Positions 9,001 through 14,577 of a stretch of DNA of 64,000 nucleotides are shown piece after piece. Source of the stretch: an uncultured Christensenellaceae bacterium (lineage in GTDB: Bacteria; Bacillota; Clostridia; Christensenellales; UBA3700); assembly GCA_944380285.1 (NCBI GenBank), contig CALWGZ010000006.1, positions 62,001 through 126,000 of the forward strand, read 5' to 3'. The notes beneath the pieces are model-generated. The model was given only the letters and a program-made list of their open reading frames with translations. It did not search any database and was not told where the DNA came from. A program made the translations under genes and the position numbers. The number at the start of each line of letters is the position of its first letter. Position 1 is the stretch's first letter.

Positions 9001-11401
9001 TGTTGCTGACATCGTTCAACTTGACATCGTTGAGAGTGCCTTTGTTGACGCCGACGATGTTGCCGTAAGCGACGTTGCCGCTCACGCCGGAGATGTCTCC
9101 TCTGCCGCCTTGACCTTCAAAGCGGACGTTGACATCGACGATCGTGCCGTTGTTGATCGAGACGAGGTCGCCGTAGGCGTTGAACGTCATCCCGCCGACC
9201 TCTTGAGTGGCGGAACTCGACACTCTTGCACCGACGCTGTTGATGATGAGCGAATGCCCTTGTCCGTCAAAGGTCTTCCAATCCGGGAACACGCGGCTGC
9301 CCGACGGGGAGACGGTGCCGGAGACGGTGTTGTCCGCGTTCAAGATCACCGCGTTGGCGTATGCATAGCCGAAGCCGCTGCCCTCGTTGACCCCGAAGAA
9401 GGCGTCGAGCGAATCGTCGGTAGGCAACGCCTTCGCCGTGACCGAATAGCGGTATTCGAGGCTGATCTGCGAATTGGTCGAACCGGTCGAACCGGTCGTA
9501 CCGGTCGTACCTGTCGGGACGATGAGCAAGTTGCTCTTGCCTATATCGCCCATATAGTTGGTGCTGCCGGCAGACGACGTCTGCACGCCGTCCACATAGC
9601 CGACAAACTTGTATATGCTCGGCTCGACGTTGTCGAACATGGGCGAAAGTTCGATGTTTTGCAAAAGTCCCGAATACGCCTCGCCGGACGAGTCAACGCC
9701 GCCGCTCCATATATAGCCTGCGGTCGCGCCCTTCGATGTTATGCTCGTGCCGGTATTTTCGCCCGAAAGATATTGACCTTCGAGCTTGGTGTCAACGGTG
9801 TTTATCGTGCCGTATACCGCCTCGTTGTCACCGTAACCGTATATCGGAAACTCGTGATCGGTGATCGGATATTCGCTGCCGTATCCGTTGTTGACCTCAC
9901 TTGTTGCCCAGGGGTGGAAATTCCATCTTACTCCGTTGTTTCCGCTCACTGATTTGTTGAAATTGGTATCGTAGACGTTGATCTGCGCGGCGATATAATT
10001 GCTTCCGCCCGCCGACGTGGTCATCCTGCCTGCGATTATACCGACATAGTTGCCTACCGGCTGCCAACTGCCCTGCGACACCCCGGTACCGTAATCGCCC
10101 GCGCTGATAGAAGCACCTCTTCCGCTGTCACGGTATCCGGAGAGCGTGCCGTTGCCGTGTGCCTCGGTTGCGACTTTTACGCCATCCGCCCAATCTATAG
10201 TCAAATTGGTGATCACGCCGGGATCGATCGTCCAATTGCTTCCGTCGAGATTATAGTCCGCCGCCGCATTGGACGAGTTGCTCAGCCCTACGAGCAAACC
10301 TGTATAACTCGTCTGCCAATGCCATGCGTCGTTGTACAGCCAGCACTTGTTGTTGATATAAAAGTCAAGACCGGTTATCGTGCCGCCGTCGTTGATGCCC
10401 GCGACGCCGCCCAATGAGCCGCTGTCGATGGACAAGTTTGAGACAGTCCCCGAGACCCTGTTGGCGTCAAAACGCTTTCGGGCGCGATAAATGCCCAAAC
10501 TGCCGTCGTTGAGATTGACCTTGGTGCCCACGATGTTGCCGGTGTTGTAACCGACGACGCCGCCGACCGCGACCATATCTTGGCGCGAATAGAGCGTAGC
10601 ACCGCTTCTGCCGCCTACGACGATGTCAGAGGGCACTATGCCGTATCTGTCGTTGATATCGACCGTGCAGTTGACGATGTCGCCTTCGTTGATGCCGGCG
10701 ATGACGCCCATGCTGACATTGCCGTCCTCGGTGGCGAGCGCAATGTGGTCGACCACGCCGTCGGTGTGGCCGTTCATCTGCACTTTGAGGTTTTTGATCG
10801 TGCCGCGGTTGACCGAAACTATGTCGCTGAGCGCATACGACTGCTTGCCGTTGATCGAATAGTAATTGCCCGACATGTTGTCCGCGCCCCACCATGCGTC
10901 GTACCAGCTTTGCAAACCGATGTGCGTGGTGCCGTTGTAATCGGCGTCAAAGACCGACAACATCGTATGAGCCAGCGCCCTGTTCGCTCCTGCGCTTTCC
11001 ACCGTACCGGAGCTTGTCGTGTCGTTGACGATGGTCACGGTTTTCCCTCTGCCGTCAAGGGTCCGACCGCTGTCCAACACCAAATCGCCCCTGACCCATG
11101 TAGACAAGGTTATGTTATCGGCCAAATAGCCGTATGAGGCGGTGCCGTATGAGCCGGTACCATTGATGAACTCGTAAAATTGCTGTTGGTTTTCGATCTT
11201 CGCCGCTCCGCTCGGAACCGTGTCCTCGACCGGGTCGCCGTAATCGAGGGGGAACACGCTTGCGCTCTCGCCGCTTTGGGCGGGCGCGTCGTTTTCTTCG
11301 CCCGTGCGCGTATAAAAAACCGCCGCAAAGACGCACGCAAGCACCACCGCCAAAACGGTGAATGCCGCGATCAATTTTGTCTTTGTCGACGAATGTGTCA
11401 T
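1..11401 (-). CDS. Giant repetitive surface protein (GLUG and YDG repeats), C-terminus outside window
   Basis: The frame is open from the ATG at 11401 to the window edge, at least 3,800 residues, with no stop. Residues 1-31 are a basic start plus a hydrophobic segment, so the protein is exported or anchored. Residues from about 100 to 2,900 are built from modules, each opening with a TLDGxG-type strand (near residues 115, 705, 1170, 1695 and 2340) and followed by many GGVVGxNxGxI-type units. These match the GLUG motif of beta-helical adhesins. From about residue 3150 there are YDG-type repeats (VYDGT, TYDGT and QYDGS near residues 3177, 3440 and 3538), as in filamentous haemagglutinin-like proteins. 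The gene lies 28 bases after a TasA-like gene and probably shares its promoter at 12119-12147. Adhesion or surface-layer function is inferred from repeat type. The C-terminal anchor is not visible here. Confidence 0.9.
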   Translation of the reverse strand, partial: MTHSSTKTKLIAAFTVLAVVLACVFAAVFYTRTGEENDAPAQSGESASVFPLDYGDPVEDTVPSGAAKIENQQQFYEFINGTGSYGTASYGYLADNITLSTWVRGDLVLDSGRTLDGRGKTVTIVNDTTSSGTVESAGANRALAHTMLSVFDADYNGTTHIGLQSWYDAWWGADNMSGNYYSINGKQSYALSDIVSVNRGTIKNLKVQMNGHTDGVVDHIALATEDGNVSMGVIAGINEGDIVNCTVDINDRYGIVPSDIVVGGRSGATLYSRQDMVAVGGVVGYNTGNIVGTKVNLNDGSLGIYRARKRFDANRVSGTVSNLSIDSGSLGGVAGINDGGTITGLDFYINNKCWLYNDAWHWQTSYTGLLVGLSNSSNAAADYNLDGSNWTIDPGVITNLTIDWADGVKVATEAHGNGTLSGYRDSGRGASISAGDYGTGVSQGSWQPVGNYVGIIAGRMTTSAGGSNYIAAQINVYDTNFNKSVSGNNGVRWNFHPWATSEVNNGYGSEYPITDHEFPIYGYGDNEAVYGTINTVDTKLEGQYLSGENTGTSITSKGATAGYIWSGGVDSSGEAYSGLLQNIELSPMFDNVEPSIYKFVGYVDGVQTSSAGSTNYMGDIGKSNLLIVPTGTTGTTGSTGSTNSQISLEYRYSVTAKALPTDDSLDAFFGVNEGSGFGYAYANAVILNADNTVSGTVSPSGSRVFPDWKTFDGQGHSLIINSVGARVSSSATQEVGGMTFNAYGDLVSINNGTIVDVNVRFEGQGGRGDISGVSGNVAYGNIVGVNKGTLNDVKLNDVSNTALRTRVTTNGAYLALGGVAGINLGTINTVHVITWSEFYGWAQSGTFVGGVVGLNSGDGKIWNVKADGDGCTITASGGEAYVGGVLGLGENSSDATRKVVDLTVDSTLIENGAHVSPFRNWLYTGKRHVATANAYSGFLAGAVAVNATESASNPAITGMLVLMPETSSEIGWFTGATGTPSLLGRVGSSEGYVATDLVGGANIIAADASKNYASAAVSNWNGDLNFEYSTASVYFDSDIYNNSTYVNTVNSITLQYRNMAAPSSGVSFAPNLTASRQNISLPSTILEAENAANDGNYAQTIALYYDYEAKIFDGAAADHPLRHFLSGETPAATYGTHNAIAAGATSAVITSDLTLSADPNGIVFAAPKVSLDGGGHTVTINNNLKGTLQGGATYELGGVARNVYGELVAINRAEITDVKLNVTGSRDLNGDNVVYGAVGVNVGGVGEMGNAVDAKLLNVDVTWNGGVALQGGGDMYFGGIAGFVGYDGQADDGDLVVNSDLVVNGNVSLTGSYYRANAGAYGYIFGGSVGGVDGTKATWMGDVSMKGAESATVIFGGIAGTFESGRIAGASATFGSTSTWQGYLDGHLYDKAFDLTVTGGNVMAGGVVGHMPGDGNLNNSSALFNVDFDVVQTGAAGDPYNVDVGGVIGQITAGTATSATVSGLGAIAVTAAAGANVRMGGAVGAAGISPTLSDVKAMLAGGLYNVNTPGDYGWWSGYNEGSVTVNGAVFAVHDGKEYSAENAYGGSPKGTLGGGYRIVDASGNDVDYLAINPSGMTAVNMGPVFAASWNFGSASAVTVAVTDGTITEYTLSASVKVYTNDNKRDEYMLRSALAGVPYAASTDPSVYGQSKYRYYGWYAGAQTVALAQSGEFSTQDFNIYLYDTATGFVWGAGRTLEGNSGLGYKITVAGAMGSNIAPQEMIWREESGDGSTEVVNSGLYAARGMFLAVNNGVVSNVNVIISNGTSGGGDITIDYAKVMETAEHAYPSDKQGVPGSYDDGYAGVIFGMLVGVNAGTISGVNALSYDRVTTIKVTGGYEDKDLVVGGMVGAQIGADSSIGGVGTMTFGDGDGIAVTSSTGLNRISVGGWIGMVSNEDNDTSADGLEVVMKAYSFIDIDAPHNFAALGGIVGDLRGVMSDARIDTEYLSRMLVGGTRQNGTAALGNLVGVANGATIERAVVKGVGYMYNGIDENSAQQSSSVDLYSGGAIGLASNWAQDTSIATSTYKRINPSTLDSVYVDFEGYLRAVNGSKVGLITGRLFDGVTVGEDGTTVTTNIDTTKLKNVVWKVNYYGDAPWASSAYIGNVSTVFNERTELAVYGYAAADVDGYHEGLAKSGMRLWVTNNRYSGETNNEIDAEWTAVGKLKFTVTNITGATDYESFTAYFNGATGEGGAALEGEQGITRLTTYHALDSGDPVQPSAIVDVADRLTSFTNADYSHGVYVIRFIFKEVYIYNQAELMTFITEGRNTVSNKTASTAASALTDGGTDRTGTYAAEQYGLAKTEARYNELKNADIGVLANNIEVNYGATAVTMPANKTLDGQGFTVTLTARDQVTAHQMWSDRDNNASDSGPAEEYAVGNLVSDQENVRSYVSGGKEAGTTGGDYVTTDQGSSHFDATTLDQMTNTEARVGATIGGLFMGRNLGTIANINFVLKNSVTVFNDNYGSLMVAGIVTAVNAGTIENCSLTLGANATFRAFRDNCSTKGKTNNTDYGEAGARINSVATVGGYAGMMFKYEARSANTAYIRNSTLTLESGSMITVDNEFPTYTWIGMYTSVTSYSGGLVGWMLNGGEIYNVILNGEGDVKALASFEGRDNIWNSSYMVGVAGIIVGMNAVYPVFNPIIEVGHTQDNFGYVNGVICNWNGNVEYNARYSSGVGGSPADYYDANHWNYSLGGQMIGVSQTDTIQNVYFMYGVENYATYHRDNWWYGDSVAARATNESFRNKYDYVVSQSIKLLNEHREWDAIYAPVNKNGPNGNSDNNSYGDELVPVAHRVNGEVVQGADFTFENYNNYHSADSEANESIFKDVQHVVDKNKNWGFQLYKTDLDANGQPTYYGDITRSHYHKIVELYPDTQADDNKSHDMVGARTSGRFANISTPLDYSYQYAPNNVYIYEVAFGESEERELDMNDPNTVASMSFETDEITSDIRLDFQLYTDENLAQFIWSIEEEWDYTPESGIPDTSNTTDYYNTVNSLEEAMANNKFDRTMRRDNDSVNIRITYWVGSAVAIAPDLDRYDTVMKVGEDENGETVVESLTYYDTQPYVYNGSELNLPTLYYVSYKDPTIKVLDDPAVLAENMFDFYKLVADADGNLQSPDRLTGAPRDAGEYYIRLLFEDETGADTGLKVNTSQRTVMFGVGTDYYDFYTAILPSGISGVSVTKVYDGTDEVTGATVFTYTASPEKTPEGFLIGGSFAGKDQGEQRFTADDSNVMFFRTVNGSGTSATVSAHKIMLISDPDGNATNFAVVRQRLSDGKTVAADIDGYYNSGTVSFNGSNSTITPYTLTLDDFTFLVTDGAGNKWRWTDANQRQVEYRHDYSYTEAAFEGSTVNIADAAPGSTTFDRNGVISGMLADDDRVTLSYLFGGAESVRDKGEYETTITLVSTNGNYVLEPSPLNIGTLIITEIVIQETSFVYSMDDIFRTYDGTKPDASADLFDGTLTVTDPNGYVLNTDDATYKLTYTINGDAIDVSKDGYTLTVTVSDFESNNYTLPNGVTSFDIDITDARLYITPKLIEFKSIVKQYDGSAARTDGTVFTYVSDNAPIAADEGIVFLGAFDDYLISGADKDFVLETTPVDIGGFDYDVLAVDGDADNLNYYVEDVSPAVGGITPVKVEIASVTMLYSGRKYFDYNAPYSTTIDIDGLLTEDKLQVGGEFVNARVGENKQVTMDVDSLEVGDKTYNILQASKYESGDSPNAAEGDNFPGNYYVDDETIDGVGLIYQYTIEGENFSITITQTVSDDYFTLEGASLSNNVGDKFTYRRDNKFSGSASKGSGWGNADEISEI
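9472..9516 (-). repeat. Five tandem 9-base units inside the giant surface gene
   Basis: Five consecutive units of a 9-mer (AACCGGTCG on the + strand, with drift in the outer copies) encode a Gly-Thr-Thr / Gly-Ser-Thr linker of the giant protein, just before the module starting near residue 650. Because the unit is a multiple of three, copy-number change would alter linker length without breaking the frame. Confidence 0.8.
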
Positions 11402-11429
11402 AACTTCCCTTTTCCTTTTCCCTTTATGT

Positions 11430-12011
11430 TCAGGCGCTCTCGCCCGATGTCGTCTTCTCTACGCCCACGCGCACCGTGAGCGTCGCGCCCTCCAGCTCGG
11501 GCGGAGCCAGCTCCTCGCTGAGGTCGAGCATCACGTCAAGCTTGACCGTGCCCGTCGCGCCCGGGGTAATGTTCGGCAACTTGTATTCCGCCGCGCCTGC
11601 CGCGCCCCATTCCGGCGCATCGCCGCCTCGGTACAGACGGCACTTGACGTACGGCTTAATGTACGCGGCGACGTCTTCGTCAAGAGGCGCACCGTCCGCG
11701 TACGTCCACGCATAATCGGCCACCCTCAGCGTGATCGACTCCGCGCCCTCGACCGCAACGGTATATTCGATGATCACGGACGCGTACTTTTCGCCGGAAA
11801 CGCCGCCGCTGTTGTCCGAAACGGGAGTTTGCGGAAAAAGCTGCGCCGTGCCTACCGCGTCGCCGAGGCTGATCGAAAAGTCGTCGTTGGCGCCGATCGT
11901 GACGACGGTCTTGTCGGGTACGTTGGAGAAAAATGCAAATGTCGAGGCAACGATGACCACGGCGATGACTATCGCCATGAAAACAGTGGTCAATGCCAAA
12001 CCCTTTCTCAT
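11430..12011 (-). CDS. TasA/camelysin-like exported protein, 193 aa
   Basis: This is a small exported protein with an N-terminal hydrophobic helix followed by TFAFFSN at residues 24-30. That is the position and style of the SipW-type cleavage region of TasA/CalY proteins (TWAxFSD in the family). The remainder is beta-rich with no enzymatic motif, consistent with a fibre or matrix subunit. I chose the ATG at 12011, preceded by GGGAG, over an upstream in-frame ATG at 12062 that lies in the tandem repeat and lacks a ribosome site. The gene sits between the heptamer-repeat leader and the giant surface gene. It is likely the first gene of that transcript and a substrate of one of the two SipW-like peptidases upstream. 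The assignment rests on the N-terminal motif and context; sequence identity to TasA itself is not obvious. Confidence 0.8.
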   Translation of the reverse strand: MRKGLALTTVFMAIVIAVVIVASTFAFFSNVPDKTVVTIGANDDFSISLGDAVGTAQLFPQTPVSDNSGGVSGEKYASVIIEYTVAVEGAESITLRVADYAWTYADGAPLDEDVAAYIKPYVKCRLYRGGDAPEWGAAGAAEYKLPNITPGATGTVKLDVMLDLSEELAPPELEGATLTVRVGVEKTTSGESA

Positions 12012-12046
12012 CTCACAATTCTCCCTGATCCGCCTTATCGACGCGC

Positions 12047-12093
12047 AATGCTCAATGCTCAATGCTCAATGCTCAATGCTCAATGCTCAATGC
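12047..12093 (-). repeat. Heptanucleotide tandem repeat (6 full copies plus partial) in 5' leader
   Basis: AATGCTC (+ strand) is repeated six times without interruption and then a partial copy follows. It lies between the promoter at 12119-12147 and the start codon at 12011, so it would be transcribed as untranslated leader of the TasA-like gene and the giant adhesin. Perfect short tandem repeats in such a place are prone to slippage. Confidence 0.95.
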
Positions 12094-12118
12094 AAAATGC
12101 GCGCTTGTAATATATAAT

Positions 12119-12147
12119 ATAATATAACAAATCCGCGGATATGTCAA
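12119..12147 (-). promoter_or_regulatory. SigA-type promoter for TasA-like/giant adhesin genes
   Basis: On the minus strand TTGACA (12142-12147) is followed by exactly 17 bases and TATTAT (12119-12124). The predicted start is near 12112, about 100 bases upstream of the ATG at 12011. Confidence 0.75.
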
Positions 12148-12229
12148 TATCCATTTTTATAATTTTTGAAAATAGTACAAAACTGCCGAAAATGTCCGAA
12201 AATGTGTGGCTTACGCCTCAAATGTGTCG

Positions 12230-12901
12230 TTATTCAAAACAGCCCGTGCCGCGCTCAACGACCCTGCCGACCTCGACGATCTCGGTCAAGGTCAAGTTGC
12301 CGCAACGCGAAAAGCAATATTCGCCCAAGGTCACCGCCACGTCCGACGGCTCAAACGTCACCTTGGTCAACGCGTCCATGTATGAGAAGGAGTGGGCGGA
12401 AATGCTCGCCACATTCGCGCCGATCGTCAACTCGCTCACCAGCCCCAGCGCCTCGCCGCCGTCCTGCTGCACGTTCGGCATCGCCACCGCGACGACGTCG
12501 ACCGCCTCCGCCGGCACGCTTATGCCCTCTATGCCCGCGTCGCCGCCGTCCGCCTTGACGAATATGCTCGCCGGGATGAGCAGTTCCTCGATGATGCCGT
12601 AGTATCCGATCGCCGTCACTTCGCTCACCGCGCCGACGTACTCCGTCTCGCCGTTCTTTGCGACGAAACAGCCGGCGGTGTCGTCAAAGGCGAGCACAAG
12701 ATCTTCGTCGCCCGCGCCCTTCGCCGAAAAGCGCAAGTACCGCACCGACGGATCGTCCCAGCCCATAACCTTGAAGTCATAGGACGCGCCCTCGCCGTCG
12801 CCGCTGATCCACACGGCAAGCGAAACGCCCGTCACCGCCAACACTGCGATGACGACCACAAGCGTGAGCACGATCATCTTTTGCCTTGTACCTGCCGTCA
12901 T
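12230..12901 (-). CDS. Exported small protein with BspA-like leucine-rich repeat tail, 223 aa
   Basis: An N-terminal hydrophobic helix (about residues 9-30) is followed by SLAVWISG, resembling the signal region of the TasA-like proteins next door, so it may be another SipW-type substrate. The last 70 residues (LTIGANVASISAHSF and what follows) have the spacing of BspA-type leucine-rich repeats (LRR_5), common in surface proteins of gut Firmicutes. A good ribosome site (AGGAGA) lies just before the ATG at 12901. It is the last gene of the upstream operon; 55 bases separate it from the preceding TasA-like gene. No enzyme motif is seen. Exact role unknown; a surface or matrix component is the best inference. 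Confidence 0.7.
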   Translation of the reverse strand: MTAGTRQKMIVLTLVVVIAVLAVTGVSLAVWISGDGEGASYDFKVMGWDDPSVRYLRFSAKGAGDEDLVLAFDDTAGCFVAKNGETEYVGAVSEVTAIGYYGIIEELLIPASIFVKADGGDAGIEGISVPAEAVDVVAVAMPNVQQDGGEALGLVSELTIGANVASISAHSFSYMDALTKVTFEPSDVAVTLGEYCFSRCGNLTLTEIVEVGRVVERGTGCFE

Positions 12902-12956
12902 ATCTCTCCTTTGCGCATTTCGCGCGTTTTTGCCGTTTTTTGCGACCTGTTTCGCT

Positions 12957-13817
12957 TTATAGCGCCCTTGCGGTCACTTCAAAGCCGAACGTGCAGCCTC
13001 TGAACGCCTCGTCCGCGAACGGGAACGGTATGCCCCTGTCGTTCTCGTCCGCATAGCCGAACTCGATCTTCAAGCGCAGCTCGTGTTCGGGACAATCGGT
13101 AAGATCGGGCATTACGTCGCCGGGATAGGTGAAAAGCACCTTGTCTCCGTATGCGGGCTCACCGTTCGTCACCCTCGCCACCGAGATGCGGAACAACTGC
13201 TCCGTCATCGCCCTGTCCAATTTGAGCACCGCAGGACGATTGTCCGCCAAAAAGACGTACCCCTCCGCGCCGTCGGGATCGGTCAAAACCCACTTGCCGT
13301 CATCGCCCTTTGCCGCCGTGCCGACGTGCTGCTTGGCAAAGTCGTCGTAGTTCGCGAAAAGCTGCGCGCCTTCGGCGTCTTTCAACTTTGAAAACACCGC
13401 GCTCCAAAGCCGCTCCGTCGTCACGCCCGTCGTCATCCCCTCGCCCAACGTCACCGTCAAGCCCTCGAAGTTGACCGCAAGCGTCAAGTCCTCGCTGCCC
13501 TGCATAAACACGCCGATCTTGTATTCGGCGACATAAGCCGCGTCGGGATCGCCGGCGGGATAGGGCGTGTGGTCCTCTCTGAAACCCAGCTCACCGTTGA
13601 ATTTTGTCTTGTTGAGCAGCGTGCCGACGATCGTGTCGTTCGCGTCCTCGGGCAAGTCCTCGTCCGTCAAATAGACGTAGTTGGTGTCGCCGATCGTGAA
13701 CGCGTTCCCCACCTTCACCTCTTCCATCGTCTGAGCAAACCACGCGAAAGTCAATGCCATTGTGCAAACCAACAGCACCACGATCAATATCGGCACCAAT
13801 GCTCTCGCGCTTTTCAC
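12957..13817 (-). CDS. TasA-like exported protein, 286 aa (GTG start)
   Basis: The N-terminal helix ends in TFAWFAQ at residues 23-29, the same spacing as in the other TasA-like proteins of this window. The body is beta-rich with charged loops and no catalytic motif. The start is GTG at 13817, overlapping the stop of the signal peptidase gene by four bases (GTGA), so the two are translationally coupled. A GGGAAAGAA ribosome site precedes it. Coupling to the peptidase suggests this is its main substrate, analogous to the sipW-tasA pair of Bacillus. A fibre or matrix subunit role is inferred. Confidence 0.8.
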   Translation of the reverse strand: MKSARALVPILIVVLLVCTMALTFAWFAQTMEEVKVGNAFTIGDTNYVYLTDEDLPEDANDTIVGTLLNKTKFNGELGFREDHTPYPAGDPDAAYVAEYKIGVFMQGSEDLTLAVNFEGLTVTLGEGMTTGVTTERLWSAVFSKLKDAEGAQLFANYDDFAKQHVGTAAKGDDGKWVLTDPDGAEGYVFLADNRPAVLKLDRAMTEQLFRISVARVTNGEPAYGDKVLFTYPGDVMPDLTDCPEHELRLKIEFGYADENDRGIPFPFADEAFRGCTFGFEVTARAL

Positions 13818-14575
13818 TTCTTTCCCTCGTTATTCTCGTTATCCTTGTCGGACTTGCCGCGAAGATATTCCTCGACGGCTTGCCGTTTGAGCTCCTCTTC
13901 CCGCGCCGCGCGCGCCTTCTCCGCCTCGTCGAGCCGCGCCGCCGCCTCTTCCCGAGCCTTCTTCGCCTTGGCTTTGCCGCTCTCCTTCGCCGCGTATGCG
14001 ATCTGCCAGATCAGCACCGCCAAAAGCGGCACCACGATCAGCACGATGAAGCCGTACGGCTTGACGAAGAACGCGTGCAGCCCCGCAAGCGCTTCGCTGT
14101 GCCCCACCACCTTGCCGACCAGCGCCGACACCGGCACAGGCACCGGATCCGCCGACGGCGACGCGTCGCCCTGTGTGCGGATGTACCACACTCCGTCTTC
14201 GAGATAGGGCGCCTCGATCACGCGGTGGGTCACGTTGTAACCGGCGACGTCGCCGAAACCCTCCGGCGCGACAAATGTCACCACATCGCCGTCTGCGACC
14301 GCCCCCTCGGGCGACGACAGCTGTGCCGAAGAAAACTCGTCGACGATGATCACGTCGCCGCGGTCGTACGTCCCCGTCATCGAATCGGTCAAGACGACCA
14401 TCATGCGATAGCCGAAAAGGGACGGGTCACGCCCCATCGCCGTCTCGACGACGATCGTCAAAAGACAGCCGACCGCAAACAGGAACACGACGGTGATAAT
14501 TATGTCGATTATCAACACGGGCACGGATTTTTTCTTTTTTTGTTCCTCTCCGTCCCGAGCGCGGTTTTTGCTCAT
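13814..14575 (-). CDS. sipW: SipW-like (ER-type) signal peptidase I, copy 1, 253 aa
   Basis: This membrane serine protease removes signal peptides from TasA-like proteins. After a lysine-rich start there is a transmembrane helix (about residues 18-44), then the nucleophile in TDSM (Ser65) and the partner histidine in NVTHR (His117). A Ser-His pair instead of Ser-Lys defines the ER/SipW class. A second membrane helix lies at about 173-195, followed by a long basic/acidic coiled tail. The family is usually near 190 residues; the extra length is the tail. The gene starts two bases after the stop of the DUF2357-like gene and overlaps the following TasA-like gene by four bases. Confidence 0.9.
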   Translation of the reverse strand: MSKNRARDGEEQKKKKSVPVLIIDIIITVVFLFAVGCLLTIVVETAMGRDPSLFGYRMMVVLTDSMTGTYDRGDVIIVDEFSSAQLSSPEGAVADGDVVTFVAPEGFGDVAGYNVTHRVIEAPYLEDGVWYIRTQGDASPSADPVPVPVSALVGKVVGHSEALAGLHAFFVKPYGFIVLIVVPLLAVLIWQIAYAAKESGKAKAKKAREEAAARLDEAEKARAAREEELKRQAVEEYLRGKSDKDNENNEGKK

Positions 14576-14577
14576 TT

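Noticed and set aside
191..9952. Very long + strand open frames (756 and 2,476 codons)
   Set aside because: They lie in exact codon register opposite the giant minus-strand gene and reflect its GC-rich codon use. Their products are Arg/Val/Asp-rich without domains, while the minus-strand product shows clear repeats and a signal helix.
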